Shown: one piece after another, positions 1 to 5,047 of the stretch | How positions within the stretch are numbered: position 1 is the stretch's first letter | How the letters are laid out: every line of letters begins with the position of its first letter | Source of the DNA: Dehalococcoidia bacterium | GTDB taxonomy: Bacteria; Chloroflexota; Dehalococcoidia; UBA3495 | Length of the DNA: 5,047 nucleotides | NCBI GenBank assembly: GCA_028822675.1 | Contig: JAPKDE010000189.1 | Span: forward strand, 1 to 5,047 | Reading direction: 5' to 3' | Notes under the pieces: model-generated | The model's database searches: none | Told to the model about the DNA's origin: nothing | Seen by the model: only the letters and a program-made list of their open reading frames with translations | Made by a program: the position numbers and the translations under genes

Positions 1-1018
1 CTAATTTGCCGTAGAAATCACGGTCTTCCATGGCCTGGTGCGCGCCAGCCACGTTGTCCAGCGGGAATACGTTGGCCACGATGCCGTGCAGCGAGCCGTG
101 GTGTACCACCTTCATGAACTCTGCAAAGGTTCGGTTGCTCCGGCCGCCGCTACCCATGAGTTGCAGTGGGCGGTTGTGGAGCAGGGCCAGGTTCATATCC
201 ACCTGAGTGCCGGACGTCACCCCTGTGATGACCAATCGGCCCCGTGGTGCCATGGACAGTAAGTTCTCGTTCCAGATGTCAGCGCCAACACAGTCAAACA
301 CCACGTCTACGCCTTGTCCGCCGGTCAATTCTTTTACCCGTTGACTGAAGTTGGGAGTGTCACGGTAATTGATAACTTCATCGGCGCCCCATTCCTTGGC
401 CTTGTCGAGCTTCCACTGGCTGCCGGCGGTGGTAATCACGCGTGCGCCAACCATTTTAGCCATCTGGATGGCCATGCTGCCCACTCCGGAACCGGCAGCC
501 TGGACCAATACCGTATCCCAAGGCTTCATTTGTGCCTGGGTCATCAGGCAGTGCCAAACCGTGTGGGCGGCAATCGGGAGAGTAGCAGCCTCATTGAAGT
601 CCATGGCGTCGGGTATCACGTGGGCATTTTGCGCCGGGGCGGTTACAAACTCCGCGTGCCCACCGTCAAGGTCAACTCCAATTCTCTTGCCGTTAGCGCA
701 CGACTGGTCCAACCCAATCATGCAGTTGTCACACACCCCGCAGGTGATTCGGTTGTTCAGAATCACCCGGTCACCAACCTTGAGTGAAGTATTGGCATCT
801 GGGCTGACCGCCGTGATTTCCCCGGCAATGTCGCAGCCTAGAGTGCGAGGCAACGCGCCATTGTAAGACTTGCCGTCGCGGAGGTTCAGATCCAGATGGT
901 TCAGAGCGCTGGCCCTGACGCGAATCATGACCTCGCCGGGAGCAATTTCAGGCTCGGGACGGTCGCCGTAAATCAATTTGTCAGTGCCACCGTGCTCAGT
1001 GATGTAAACGGCCTTCAT
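1..1018 (-). CDS. Zinc-lobe medium-chain dehydrogenase/reductase (quinone oxidoreductase / alcohol dehydrogenase type), 3'-truncated by window edge
   Basis: I translated the minus strand from ATG at 1018-1016 and obtained 339 codons that run off the left edge without a stop. Members of this family are usually about 340-345 residues, so only a few are missing. The order is MDR-like: an N-terminal GroES-like domain (about residues 1-130), then a Rossmann nucleotide-binding domain with the glycine motif GSGVGS at about 176-181. Four cysteines at 93, 96, 99 and 107 form the typical structural-zinc lobe. The catalytic-zinc ligands of classical alcohol dehydrogenases are not kept: the usual Cys is Asn40 and the usual GHE is Gly61-Cys62-Asp63, followed by IAGEI. 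This suggests an NAD(P)H-dependent oxidoreductase acting on a quinone, enoyl or carbonyl substrate in the cytoplasm, not a typical zinc alcohol dehydrogenase. The start is supported by AGGAGG seven bases upstream. It is transcribed away from the SDR gene. Family assignment is firm; the substrate is unknown. Confidence 0.9.
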   Translation of the reverse strand, partial: MKAVYITEHGGTDKLIYGDRPEPEIAPGEVMIRVRASALNHLDLNLRDGKSYNGALPRTLGCDIAGEITAVSPDANTSLKVGDRVILNNRITCGVCDNCMIGLDQSCANGKRIGVDLDGGHAEFVTAPAQNAHVIPDAMDFNEAATLPIAAHTVWHCLMTQAQMKPWDTVLVQAAGSGVGSMAIQMAKMVGARVITTAGSQWKLDKAKEWGADEVINYRDTPNFSQRVKELTGGQGVDVVFDCVGADIWNENLLSMAPRGRLVITGVTSGTQVDMNLALLHNRPLQLMGSGGRSNRTFAEFMKVVHHGSLHGIVANVFPLDNVAGAHQAMEDRDFYGKL

Positions 1019-1025
1019 GGGGCTG

Positions 1026-1031
1026 CCTCCT
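1026..1031 (-). promoter_or_regulatory. Ribosome binding site for the MDR gene
   Basis: The minus strand reads AGGAGG here, a perfect Shine-Dalgarno core, with seven bases before the ATG at 1018-1016. It fixes the start of the MDR gene. Confidence 0.8.
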
Positions 1032-1107
1032 GGATAATCGGTAAGTTAATTTGAGACTGGGATTAAGCTAAAATCTGCCGCCTAACCGGATAGTGTCAGG
1101 CAGGAGA

Positions 1108-1136
1108 ATCATAACCTGGCGTTCAGGCACAGTCAA
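1108..1136 (-). promoter_or_regulatory. Predicted sigma70-type promoter for the MDR gene
   Basis: On the minus strand TTGACT (1136-1131) is followed after 17 bases by TATGAT (1113-1108). Each box matches its consensus at five of six positions. Transcription would begin near 1101 and give a leader of roughly 80 bases before the MDR start. This is a motif match by eye only, and a housekeeping-type sigma factor is assumed. Confidence 0.5.
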
Positions 1137-1190
1137 AGCTGTTTGAGTCCGGTATCAATGGCAGGTAACCACGACTCCCTCCCCAGTCTA

Positions 1191-1220
1191 TTGACCGGTC
1201 TGGCAATGTACATCTACTAT
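1191..1220 (+). promoter_or_regulatory. Predicted sigma70-type promoter for the SDR-ligase operon
   Basis: TTGACC at 1191-1196 is followed after 18 bases by TACTAT at 1215-1220, giving a predicted start near 1227 and a leader of about 55 bases before the SDR gene. Its -35 box lies 54 bases from that of the opposing promoter, the usual arrangement of a shared divergent control region. The -35 overlaps the palindrome GACCGGTC (1193-1200), a possible repressor site. Assigned by eye. Confidence 0.5.
1193..1200. repeat. 8-bp perfect palindrome overlapping a -35 box (possible operator)
   Basis: GACCGGTC is self-complementary. It is flanked by ATTG on the left (1190-1193, sharing one base) and CAAT on the right (1204-1207), which form an off-centre outer inverted repeat. 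Its position over the -35 of the right-facing promoter is where a repressor would act. An 8-bp palindrome can arise by chance, and no regulator gene is visible in the window. Confidence 0.25.
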
Positions 1221-1273
1221 CCACTAATCGATTCACATTGATCTAAATTAGACAAATAATCCATGAGAAACAC

Positions 1274-1277
1274 GGAG
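1274..1277 (+). promoter_or_regulatory. Ribosome binding site deciding between two adjacent ATG codons
   Basis: GGAG lies three bases before the first ATG (1281) and six bases before the second (1284). The second spacing is closer to the usual optimum, so translation of the SDR may really begin at 1284, giving a protein one residue shorter. Confidence 0.55.
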
Positions 1278-1280
1278 TAA

Positions 1281-2078
1281 ATGATGAGCCTGCCCGAATT
1301 TGACGTTTCCGGCCAAAAAGTACTAATTGTTGGCGCTGGCCGGGGTATTGGCAAAGGAATTGCAATGGCGTTCGCTGAGGCTGGCGCTGACGTGGCGATC
1401 GCCAGCCTGACCGAGGCTACAGTCGGCAAAGTAGCCACCGAGATTAGGGCGATGGGCCGAATTGCTCTGCCAGTCACCGGAGACGCCACCAAAGCGGCAG
1501 GGATGGACAAGATTACATCCGAAGTGCTGGCCGAGTTCGGTCACATAGACACTTTGGTCACGTGTGTCGGCGACTCCATTCGTAAACCAGTGGCCAAACT
1601 GCCCGGCACCGACGAAGAAGGCATGACCGAAGAAGACTGGAACCACGTTGTAAATATCAACCTGACCGAGGCTTTTCAGGCGTGTCGGGCCGTTGGTCCC
1701 CATCTGCTGGAGCGTGGCCAAGGCTCCGTGATTAATATCTCAGGGTGGGCTTCTTTCAGAGGCCGACCCGGCTATTCGGCATACGACGCAGCCAAAGCCG
1801 GGGTCATGCGCTTCACTGAGACCGTTGCCCAGGAATGGGCACCCTACGGCGTGAGGGTCAACGCGGTAGCCCCTGGTTCTTTCCCAGACCCGGAGCAAAT
1901 GTCAGCCGAGACTTATCAAGCGCGCCAAGAAAGCGCCAAAGGCAGAATTCCCCTAGGACGAATAGGAAACCTGAAAGAGCCAGGTTATCTATGTGTGTTC
2001 CTAGCCTCGCCGGCAGCCTCATACATCACCGGACAGACCTGGGCGGTGGACGGCGGCATCAGTATCAAAGCTCCCTAG
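1281..2078 (+). CDS. Short-chain dehydrogenase/reductase (classical SDR, 265 aa) with an altered active site
   Basis: This is a cytoplasmic NAD(P)-dependent oxidoreductase of classical SDR length. The Rossmann glycine motif GAGRGIG is at 18-24. The usual NNAG element is replaced by TCVG at 94-97. The catalytic Asn is probably N127 in the INL segment. Y168 and K172 form the YxxxK active site, followed by RVNAVAPG (192-199) and the C-terminal ITGQTWAVDGG (249-259). Counting 13 residues back from the Tyr, the normal catalytic Ser position is Gly155; Ser154 and Ser158 are close by. There is also a short acidic insertion around 108-115. No Asp follows the second beta strand (I40-A-S-L), so the cofactor preference is unclear. 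The gene lies 54 bases upstream of an acyl-CoA ligase on the same strand, so a role in acyl-CoA or related carbonyl metabolism is likely, but the substrate is unknown. Two ATG codons are possible; the ribosome site favours 1284. Confidence 0.92.
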   Translation: MMSLPEFDVSGQKVLIVGAGRGIGKGIAMAFAEAGADVAIASLTEATVGKVATEIRAMGRIALPVTGDATKAAGMDKITSEVLAEFGHIDTLVTCVGDSIRKPVAKLPGTDEEGMTEEDWNHVVNINLTEAFQACRAVGPHLLERGQGSVINISGWASFRGRPGYSAYDAAKAGVMRFTETVAQEWAPYGVRVNAVAPGSFPDPEQMSAETYQARQESAKGRIPLGRIGNLKEPGYLCVFLASPAASYITGQTWAVDGGISIKAP

Positions 2079-2132
2079 TCTAGGATTGCTTCATCAAGAC
2101 AGAGTTCACCAGATTTTTAACCAGAGGTACCA

Positions 2133-3755
2133 ATGGCCATGATGGATTACCCCCTGCTGGTACACCAATTCCTGGAACGGTCCAGCGTGTTTTTCCCCAA
2201 CAAGGAGATTGTGACCCGTGAAGGGGACGGCACCCACCGCTATACCTATGCAGAACTGATGAAACGAGCATCATGTCTGTCCAACGCCCTGGCAGGCCTT
2301 GGTGTGGGCGTGGGGGACCGAGTAGGCACCTTTGCCTGGAACCATTACCGACATCTAGAAGCCTATTTTGCCGCTCCAGCCATGGGCGCAGTGCTTCATA
2401 CGATAAACATTCGGCTGTTTGTAGAAGATTTAGTTTACATAATCAATCACGCCGAAGATAAAGTGATCCTGGTTGACCCCGACTTGGTTCCCATACTTGA
2501 GCCGTTGGTGGCGAGACTGGAGAAAGTGCAGCATTTCATCATAATGACTGATGACCGGAGCTTCACTACCACACTCCCTAACGCAATCAACTATGAAGAA
2601 CTGCTGTCTGGTGCCTCAGACGAATATTCGCCCGTCAAATTGGATGAGAACGCTCCGGCAGGGCTGTGCTATACCTCGGCAACCACCGGCCGACCCAAAG
2701 GGGTCATTTACACGCACCGTGGTCTGGTTTTGCACTCGATGATGGAAGCCCAGGTAGACACCGTTGGATTTAGAGAACGGGACGTGGTCTTGCCGGTGGT
2801 GCCGATGTTCCACGCCAATTCCTGGGGAGTGCCGTACACTTCGGCCCTTGTCGGGGCAACTCAGATTCTTACCGGAATTAGACCCGATCCTGAGGTGATC
2901 TGCCGCTTATTCGAGTCTGAGAAGGTCACTCTAAGCCTGGGCGTACCAACAATTTGGGTGGGTATCTTGGATTACCTGGAACGCTCTGGCAAAACCTACG
3001 ACTTTTCCAGCCTGCGTGAGATCGCCAGTGGCGGCTCTGCTGTACCAATCAGCCTGATACAAGCCTATAAAGAAAAATTAGACATCAACTTGGTCCAAGC
3101 GTACGGCATGACTGAGGCTGCCCCAGTGATTTCCTACAACCGTGCTAACAGCCAGCTAGACGATATTTCCGAAGGAGACAAACTGAAGCTGGCCGGGACG
3201 CAGGGAGCCTTGGTGGCGGGACTGGAGATGCGGCTGGTGGATGATGACGGTAACGACTTGCCGTGGGACGGGGAACAAAGAGGTGAACTCCTGTTCAAGG
3301 GCCCGTGGATTGCCGACAGTTACTACAATGATGACCGAAGTTCGGAGACATTCATTGATGGCTGGTACCACAGCGGCGACATAGCCTCGGTAGATCAGTA
3401 TGGCTACATACAGATAGGTGACCGGGTCAAAGACATGGTGAAGAGCGGCGGTGAATGGATTTCCTCAGTGGACCTGGAAACGGCCATCATCGCGCATCCC
3501 GGAGTGCTGGAAGCAGCGGTGGTTGCCATCCCTCATGAGCGGTGGGGCGAGCGCCCCTTGGCTTGTGTGGTTCCCAATTCCGACTCCCAGGGCAAGCTTG
3601 AAAAGTCCGACGTTTTGGACTTCATCAGAGACCGGTTTGCGTCGTGGTGGATGCCCGACGATGTGGTGTTTATAGAAGAGATACCCAAAACCAGTGTTGG
3701 CAAGTTCGACAAGAAGGTTTTGCGCGAAAAGTACATCGATTACAAGCCTAAATAA
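2133..3755 (+). CDS. Fatty acyl-CoA ligase (AMP-forming, AlkK / Thermus long-chain ligase type), 540 aa
   Basis: This is an adenylate-forming enzyme that activates a medium- or long-chain carboxylic acid with ATP and then transfers it to CoA. All core motifs are present and in order: P-loop YTSATTGRPKG at 180-190, YGMTE at 324-328, HSGD at 413-416, the hinge GDRVKDMVKSGGEW at 429-442, and the C-terminal PKTSVGKF with the catalytic Lys524. Length and segments such as NHYRHLEAYFA (70-80), VLPVVPMFHAN (218-228) and the SGGEWISSVDLE region closely resemble the Thermus thermophilus long-chain ligase as I remember it. One P-loop residue that is most often Gly is Ala183. The start ATG has GAGG five bases upstream (2124-2127); ATG codons at 2139 and 2142 are less well placed. 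The gene is probably co-transcribed with the SDR. A stem-loop follows about 33 bases after the stop. Chain-length preference cannot be read reliably. Confidence 0.95.
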   Translation: MAMMDYPLLVHQFLERSSVFFPNKEIVTREGDGTHRYTYAELMKRASCLSNALAGLGVGVGDRVGTFAWNHYRHLEAYFAAPAMGAVLHTINIRLFVEDLVYIINHAEDKVILVDPDLVPILEPLVARLEKVQHFIIMTDDRSFTTTLPNAINYEELLSGASDEYSPVKLDENAPAGLCYTSATTGRPKGVIYTHRGLVLHSMMEAQVDTVGFRERDVVLPVVPMFHANSWGVPYTSALVGATQILTGIRPDPEVICRLFESEKVTLSLGVPTIWVGILDYLERSGKTYDFSSLREIASGGSAVPISLIQAYKEKLDINLVQAYGMTEAAPVISYNRANSQLDDISEGDKLKLAGTQGALVAGLEMRLVDDDGNDLPWDGEQRGELLFKGPWIADSYYNDDRSSETFIDGWYHSGDIASVDQYGYIQIGDRVKDMVKSGGEWISSVDLETAIIAHPGVLEAAVVAIPHERWGERPLACVVPNSDSQGKLEKSDVLDFIRDRFASWWMPDDVVFIEEIPKTSVGKFDKKVLREKYIDYKPK

Positions 3756-3788
3756 AACAAAGAGGTTCAGAAGAATAAGTGGAAGCAG

Positions 3789-3828
3789 AAGAAGGACAGG
3801 CGTGATTGCCTGCCCTTCTTGCTTTATT
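3789..3828 (+). terminator. Rho-independent terminator of the SDR-ligase operon
   Basis: The arm at 3789-3801 pairs with 3808-3820 in 12 of 13 positions (one A-C mismatch at 3796/3813) around a six-base loop. GCTTTATT follows the stem. The T-tract is interrupted and short, but the stem is strong and sits just after the ligase stop. Because the facing gene converges on it, the stem may also slow transcripts from the right. Confidence 0.7.
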
Positions 3829-3910
3829 AACCCCTTGAAACCCCAAAAGGTAACCAAATGACTGCAGAGTTACCCAGCTGCTAGATTGGGTCTCCAACAA
3901 CGTACCAACT

Positions 3911-3933
3911 GTCCGGAATCCTAGAATCCGGAC
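3911..3933. repeat. GC-rich hairpin in the convergent intergenic region
   Basis: GTCCGGA at 3911-3917 pairs perfectly with TCCGGAC at 3927-3933 around a nine-base loop. Neither side has a convincing T-run, so it may be a processing or stability element, or a weak terminator for transcripts from the right. The loop region also holds GAATCC twice as a short direct repeat. Confidence 0.35.
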
Positions 3934-3973
3934 GGCAATAGATAGTAAATACAGGCAGGCTTTGGAAGGCAAA

Positions 3974-3987
3974 TAGCATCAATGCTA
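3974..3987 (-). terminator. Possible weak terminator after the lipoprotein gene
   Basis: On the minus strand TAGCA-TTGA-TGCTA forms a five-pair stem with a four-base loop, followed by TTTGCC. It lies about 30 bases beyond the lipoprotein stop. The stem is short and AT-rich and the T-run is only three bases, so this is a weak call. Confidence 0.25.
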
Positions 3988-4014
3988 AATTAGGGGTTAG
4001 TGGTGTTGCTGGGG

Positions 4015-4440
4015 CTAGGGTGCGTAGTCGTGGGAGAGCAGAATCTTGCCATTGACGTTTTCGTCTTCTGGTACCGGCAAGGACATTACACCCTTTGTGT
4101 CCAAGAAGCCGTCGATGCCGATGCTGTATTTCCCTGGGACCGTTGCTTCAACGACGATTTGGACTAGACCATCGACGTTGGAAAACGCAATGGGGTATGA
4201 GGACAGAGGAGTGAATGCCGCACCTTGGGCAAGAAGGCCCTTGGTGTAAGGGTCGCCATCGGCGTCGGTTATCGAAAGGTCAAATATCACCACCGCCTGG
4301 CCCTCGCGTACTTCTTGGTATATCGAAGACCCTGAATAGACCGGCCCACCAGACCCGCCACCACAGCCGATGGCGAGTACCAAAAGCGAGATCACAAGCG
4401 CAGTAATTCTGAAGTGTTTTGACCAGTTATAGGTTTTCAC
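4015..4440 (-). CDS. Unrecognised lipoprotein (141 aa) downstream of ccmCD
   Basis: I do not recognise this family. The N-terminus is a clear lipoprotein signal: basic residues (K2, K8, R11), a hydrophobic stretch at about 12-24, then the lipobox AIGC with the lipidated Cys26, followed by a Gly/Ser-rich linker (27-38). The remaining roughly 100 residues are rich in beta-forming residues. A stretch around 90-113 (DG, then VQIVVEA, then PGKYSIGIDG) is reminiscent of bacterial Ig-like domains. Apart from Cys26 there is no cysteine, so it is neither a thioredoxin-like CcmG/CcmH protein nor a c-type cytochrome. The C-terminus ends in HDYAP with His137 and Tyr139. The start is GTG with GGAG (4448-4445) four bases upstream. 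It begins nine bases after the ccmD stop in the same frame, so it is very probably co-transcribed and the product should be membrane-anchored outside the cytoplasm. A role in cytochrome c maturation is inferred from position only. Confidence 0.8.
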   Translation of the reverse strand: MKTYNWSKHFRITALVISLLVLAIGCGGGSGGPVYSGSSIYQEVREGQAVVIFDLSITDADGDPYTKGLLAQGAAFTPLSSYPIAFSNVDGLVQIVVEATVPGKYSIGIDGFLDTKGVMSLPVPEDENVNGKILLSHDYAP

Positions 4441-4449
4441 GAAACTCCG

Positions 4450-4635
4450 TTATTCCTCCGGAGCCTGATCTAGGATGTTTTGGAGCCGAGATATTTCCTT
4501 CCACAACTCGTGCTGACGGCGGTTGACGTAGAAAAGATATCCAAACAAAATCACCCAGCTCACTGCGAATGCAGCGAACAGATAGGGCAGATTGGACGAC
4601 GGAAAGTGTGAGCTAAGTAATATGAAGTCTAGCAA
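4450..4635 (-). CDS. ccmD: CcmD-like small membrane protein of cytochrome c maturation (61 aa)
   Basis: This is a short single-helix membrane protein. A hydrophobic helix at about residues 17-36 contains YLFAAFAVSWVILFGYLFY and is followed by a basic, helical cytoplasmic tail starting NRRQHEL that looks like a short coiled coil (about 38-56). This helix-then-RRQ pattern and the length match the CcmD / alternative CcmD family, which holds the haem-handling CcmC-CcmE complex together with the CcmAB transporter. It directly follows ccmC, the standard gene order. The start codon is TTG at 4635-4633. It is chosen because AAGGAG lies five bases upstream, the frame has a stop at 4671-4669, and there is no Met codon anywhere later in the frame. 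Such small genes are easily missed. Assignment rests on pattern and neighbourhood, since the family is poorly conserved. Confidence 0.85.
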   Translation of the reverse strand: MLDFILLSSHFPSSNLPYLFAAFAVSWVILFGYLFYVNRRQHELWKEISRLQNILDQAPEE

Positions 4636-4640
4636 GCCAA

Positions 4641-4646
4641 CTCCTT
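4641..4646 (-). promoter_or_regulatory. Ribosome binding site supporting a TTG start for ccmD
   Basis: The minus strand reads AAGGAG, five bases before TTG at 4635-4633. It is the main reason for choosing this rare start codon. Confidence 0.65.
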
Positions 4647-4688
4647 GGATAATGTGCCTGAACAGGGATTATGCATCTGGTGCGGTGC

Positions 4689-5047
4689 CTAGCGTCCTCT
4701 ACGGCGGAGGGCAAACCTAATCCGCCCCAGCGCTTCTTCAGTAGTGCGGAGTTCCATGCGCTCCATCACCATGTAGGCAAAGAAGAACACAAACGTGATG
4801 AACGAATACAGCAAAACCAACGCCATGGTGCTGTCTAGGGAGTCGGATTTGGCGAAGGGTCCCACCACCGGAGACGGATGGATCGATCTCCACCAGACCA
4901 CTGAGTAATAGACGATCGGTACATCGACGAACCCGATGATTCCCACTACCGCAGCGTAAATGGCTCCCTTTGACTGGGTTGGGGAGTAGGAACGAACCAT
5001 CAGATAGGCTACGTAGATCAGCCAGAGGATTAGGGTGGTCGTGAGAC
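4689..5047 (-). CDS. ccmC: Haem exporter/loader protein CcmC, C-terminal part (N-terminus beyond right edge)
   Basis: The open frame continues without a stop to the right edge and gives 118 full codons plus two bases. The first residues visible are LTTTLILWLIYVAYL, which fit the segment just after the tryptophan-rich WDARLT region of CcmC; the two leftover bases (GT) would fit the expected Arg codon. Next come a helix ending GFVDVPIVYYSVVWW and then RSIHP. Its His (codon 4880-4878) matches the conserved periplasmic haem-ligand His of the LHQG region in E. coli CcmC. A final membrane helix (STMALVLLYSFITFVFFFAY region) and a basic tail ending RRRGR complete the protein. CcmC binds haem at the outer face of the membrane and passes it to CcmE. 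The Met codon at 5000-4998 is internal, not the true start. The gene is followed after 53 bases by ccmD. Confidence 0.92.
   Translation of the reverse strand, partial: LTTTLILWLIYVAYLMVRSYSPTQSKGAIYAAVVGIIGFVDVPIVYYSVVWWRSIHPSPVVGPFAKSDSLDSTMALVLLYSFITFVFFFAYMVMERMELRTTEEALGRIRFALRRRGR

Noticed and set aside
1..3. CTA at the left edge, which reads TAG on the minus strand
   Set aside because: It is out of frame with the MDR gene, whose codons occupy 2-4, 5-7 and so on. The gene therefore continues past the edge and does not stop here.
314..866. Two long plus-strand open frames of 157 and 165 residues
   Set aside because: They lie antisense to the MDR gene. Their translations have no recognisable domain or ribosome site, while the opposite strand encodes a complete enzyme fold.
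1051..1157. Two similar 15-base stretches (TTGAGACTGGGATTA and TTGAGTCCGGTATCA)
   Set aside because: Only 11 of 15 bases match, which is too weak to claim a repeated regulator site.
1217..1721. Minus-strand open frames of 97 and 132 residues
   Set aside because: They are opposite the SDR coding sequence, are low in complexity, and lack motifs; they are shadows of the SDR gene.
3465..3972. Minus-strand open frames crossing the ligase end and the convergent intergenic region
   Set aside because: They run through the terminator stem and the end of the ligase gene, have no ribosome site or domain pattern, and overlap each other in different frames.
4046..4406. Plus-strand open frames of 67 and 63 residues
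   Set aside because: They are antisense to the lipoprotein gene, which has a clear signal peptide, lipobox, ribosome site and operon context.
1..5047. Search for CRISPR arrays, tRNA genes, insertion-sequence ends or defence genes
   Set aside because: No regularly spaced repeats, transposase-like frame, tRNA-like fold or defence domain was seen; the window reads as ordinary metabolic and cytochrome-assembly genes.

Overview
This window looks like ordinary chromosomal DNA from a free-living, probably aerobic or facultative bacterium with moderate GC content. No phage, transposon, tRNA, rRNA or CRISPR signal was seen. The acyl-CoA ligase resembles the Thermus/AlkK-type fatty-acid ligases. The paired zinc-type dehydrogenase and SDR, and the ccmC-ccmD gene pair, fit groups such as Chloroflexota (for example SAR202/Dehalococcoidia-like lineages). 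That taxonomic guess is made from memory of protein style and is weak.

Layout. (1) Positions 1-1018, minus strand: a medium-chain dehydrogenase/reductase (MDR; quinone-reductase or alcohol-dehydrogenase type), cut by the left edge only a few residues before its expected C-terminus. (2) Positions 1019-1280: a divergent control region. It has a good sigma70-type promoter facing left (TTGACT/TATGAT, 17-bp spacer) and another facing right (TTGACC/TACTAT, 18-bp spacer). An 8-bp palindrome overlaps the -35 box of the right-facing promoter. (3) Positions 1281-3755, plus strand: a short-chain dehydrogenase (SDR), then after a 54-nt gap a 540-residue fatty acyl-CoA ligase, closed by a stem-loop terminator at about 3789-3828. 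(4) Positions 3756-4014: a convergent junction with the terminator and two further small hairpins, and no credible gene. (5) Positions 4015-5047, minus strand: the end of a cytochrome c maturation operon, read as ccmC (5' part beyond the right edge), ccmD, then an unrecognised 141-residue lipoprotein.

How the genes fit together. The left and middle genes look like a small catabolic unit. The ligase activates a carboxylic acid to its CoA thioester, while the SDR and MDR carry out NAD(P)-linked redox steps on hydroxy, keto or enoyl intermediates; the real substrate cannot be read from the sequence. The right-hand genes are an unrelated assembly pathway: CcmC loads haem for cytochrome c maturation and CcmD is its small membrane partner.

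The points most worth a second look are the lipoprotein in the slot after ccmD, where ccmE often sits; an SDR whose usual catalytic serine position is glycine although YxxxK is kept; and an MDR that keeps the four-cysteine structural zinc lobe but has lost the classical catalytic zinc ligands.
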